A stretch of DNA of 64,000 nt, taken from Lutraria lutraria (taxonomy: Eukaryota > Mollusca > Bivalvia > Venerida > Mactridae). Both the position numbers and the translations under genes were made by a program. The stretch is from the NCBI GenBank assembly GCA_964023205.1, contig OZ026843.1, positions 1,349,029 to 1,413,028 of the forward strand. Reading direction: 5' to 3'. Below are positions 62,741 to 64,000 of the stretch, in pieces; the stretch's first letter is position 1; every line of letters starts with the position of its first letter. Below the pieces are notes generated by a model. It saw only the letters and a program-made list of their open reading frames with translations, ran no database searches and had not been told where the DNA came from.

Positions 62741-64000
62741 ACTAATCAACGTATGTTTCAGTGTATGTTAGCTGTGGTCAGGTTTATATACTTACAACAA
62801 CAATCAACGTATCTTTCAGTGTATGTTAGCTGTGGTCAGATTTATATCCTTACAACAACAATCAACGTATGTTTCAGTGTATGTTAGCTGTGGTCAGATT
62901 TATATCCTGACAACATCACTAATCAACGTATGTTTCAGTGTATGTTAGCTGTGGTCAGATTTATATCCTTACAACACCAATCAACGTATGTTTCAGTGTA
63001 TGTTAGCTGTGGTCAGATTTATATCCTGACAACAACAATCAACGTATGTTTCAGTGTATGTTAGCTGTAGTCAGATTTATATCCTTACAACAACACCAAT
63101 CAACATATGTTTAAGTGTATCTTAGCTGTGGTCAAATTTATATCCTTACAACAACACCAATCAACTTATGTTTTAGTGTATGTTAGCTGTGGTCAGATTT
63201 ATATCCTTACAACAACACCAATCAACGTATGTTTCAGTATATGTTAGCTGTGGTCAGATTTATATCCTGACAACAACAATCAACGTATGTTTCAGTGTAT
63301 GTTAGCTGTGGTCAGATTTATATCCTGACAACATCACCAATCAACTTATGTTTTAGTGTATGTTAGCTGTGGTCAGATTTATATCCTGACAACAACACCA
63401 ATCAACATATGTTTTAGTGTATGTTAGCTGTGGTCAGATTTATATCCTTACAACAACAATCAACGTATGTTTCAGTATATGTTAGCTGTGGTCAGATTTA
63501 TATCCTGACAACAACAATCAACGTATGTTTCAGTGTATGTTAGCTGTGGTCAGATTTATATCTTGACAACAACAATCAACGTATGTTTCAGTGTATGTTA
63601 GCTGTGGTCAGATTTATATCCTGACAACAACACCAATCAACATATGTTTTAGTGTATGTTAGCTGTGGTCAGATTTATATCCTTACAACAACAATCAACG
63701 TATGTTTCAGTATATGTTAGCTGTGGTCAGATTTATATCCTGACAACATCACCAATCAACTTATGTTTTAGTGTATGTTCGCTGTGGTCAGATTTATATC
63801 TTGACAACAACAATCAACGTATGTTTCAGTGTATGTTAGCTGTGGTCAGATTTATATCCTGACAACATCACTAATCAACGTATGTTTCAGTGTATGTTAG
63901 CTGTGGTCAGGTTTATATACTTACAACAACAATCAACGTATGTTTCAGTGTATGTTCGCCGTGGTCAGATTTATATCCTGACAACAACACCAATCAACTT
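62741..64000 (+). repeat. Copy of 51,436-52,695 (offset 11,305 bp), cut by window end
   Basis: CAACGTATCTTTCAG (51,504 and 62,809 from GTATCT), GTATCTTAG with GTCAAATTT, repeated CAGTATATG, GTTCGCTGTGG and TTCGCCGTGG (52,650 and 63,955) all agree at an offset of 11,305 bp. One private change is AACATATGTTTAAGTG near 63,104. The copy runs to the window edge, so its length is unknown. Confidence 0.9.

Larger units (their letters stand above)
1..64000 (+). repeat. Satellite DNA array of ~60-bp monomers, uninterrupted, single orientation
   Basis: The core TTAGCTGTGGTCAGATTTAT recurs every 58-61 bp from the first row to the last, always on the plus strand. The following linker varies in sequence and length. 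I saw no insertion of unrelated sequence. Both ends fall inside a monomer, so the array is longer than the window. Each monomer has an A/C-rich linker half and a G/T-rich half; in CCTTAC-type monomers about 30 consecutive plus-strand bases contain no G. A 7-bp direct repeat GTATGTT occurs twice per monomer, 12 bp apart, flanking CAGT. Satellite arrays like this are known from eukaryotic heterochromatin. I do not recognise the family, so the species and the chromosomal site stay open. Confidence 0.98.

Noticed and set aside
1..64000. Many short plus-strand open frames of 60-86 codons with similar peptides, as possible genes
   Set aside because: They follow from monomer length. Each monomer has one invariant TAG (in GTTAGCTG). 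A 61-bp unit shifts frame by one, so a given frame meets that stop every 183 bp, which is the length of the short frames. 60-bp monomers do not shift the frame and give the 78-86 codon cases. Several start only at TTG. There is no conserved start context, promoter or codon-level constraint.
1..64000. CRISPR array (repeats separated by variable segments)
   Set aside because: The variable linkers are short, drawn from a handful of recurring alleles, and blend into the core without fixed spacer edges. Identical linkers recur hundreds of times. No cas genes or leader are present, and array size and HOR structure are those of a eukaryotic satellite.
1..64000. Telomeric or interstitial telomere repeats
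   Set aside because: No run of TTAGGG, TTTAGGG or similar short units. TTAGCTG occurs once per 60 bp and is part of the satellite core.
1..64000. TATA-like ATTTATATCC in every monomer as promoters
   Set aside because: An AT-rich motif present about a thousand times in a tandem array cannot be called a promoter without transcript evidence, and no downstream gene exists.

Overview
The whole 64 kb window is one uninterrupted tandem satellite DNA array. The monomer is about 60 bp and every copy lies in the same orientation. I found no convincing gene, RNA gene, transposon, CRISPR array or single-copy sequence. The sequence starts and ends inside a monomer, so the array continues beyond both edges. 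From the window length there are roughly 1,060 monomers (estimated, not counted one by one). An array of this size with layered repeat structure points to a eukaryotic chromosome, in centromeric, pericentromeric, subtelomeric or other heterochromatin. Nothing in the sequence identifies the species.

Each monomer has a conserved core (TTAGCTGTGGTCAGATTTAT followed by ATCC), then an A/C-rich variable linker, then a G/T-rich segment ending in TTTCAGTGTATG or TTTTAGTGTATG. The linker sets the length class. CACCAATC, CACCTACC, CACCGATC and ATCACTAATC give 61 bp. CACCATC and AACATC give 60 bp. ACAACAATC gives 58 bp. A typical 61-bp monomer is about 36% G+C. Other recurrent two-state sites are CCTTAC/CCTGAC, CAACGTATG/CAACTTATG, TGTGGTC/TGTAGTC and GTGTATG/GTGTAGG.

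Monomer types are arranged in higher-order repeats (HORs). A 728-bp 12-mer (eight 61-bp and four 60-bp monomers) marks about 2-5 kb and 20.7-27.5 kb. A different 720-bp 12-mer (eight 61-bp and four 58-bp monomers) marks about 13-14.7, 18.9-19.9, 31.3-32.6, 39.5-40.7 and 50-54.9 kb. From about 32.7 kb a 2,835-bp 47-mer dominates. It is made of a ~1.2-kb part A, a ~1.38-kb part B and a 4-monomer connector. The stretches 6.6-10.6 kb and 15.8-18.4 kb consist mainly of one 61-bp type (ATCACTAATCAACTTATG). They lack a fixed HOR and are almost CpG-free.

Over this lie larger and younger copies, recognised by shared private mutations. Offsets are 1,867 bp (19.3-23.0 kb, tandem), 1,381 bp (28.4-31.2 kb, tandem), 1,379 bp (33.9-36.6 kb, tandem), 2,662 bp, 4,788 bp, 7,135 bp, 8,188 bp, 11,305 bp and 17,087 bp. 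The right half is a mosaic of a few cassettes reused in different orders, as expected from unequal crossover or conversion-type homogenisation.

The conserved core holds an imperfect dyad. At 17 sites a G-to-T change makes it a perfect 9-bp inverted repeat around a 9-nt loop. Block edges are approximate to about one monomer unless a shared mutation fixes them.
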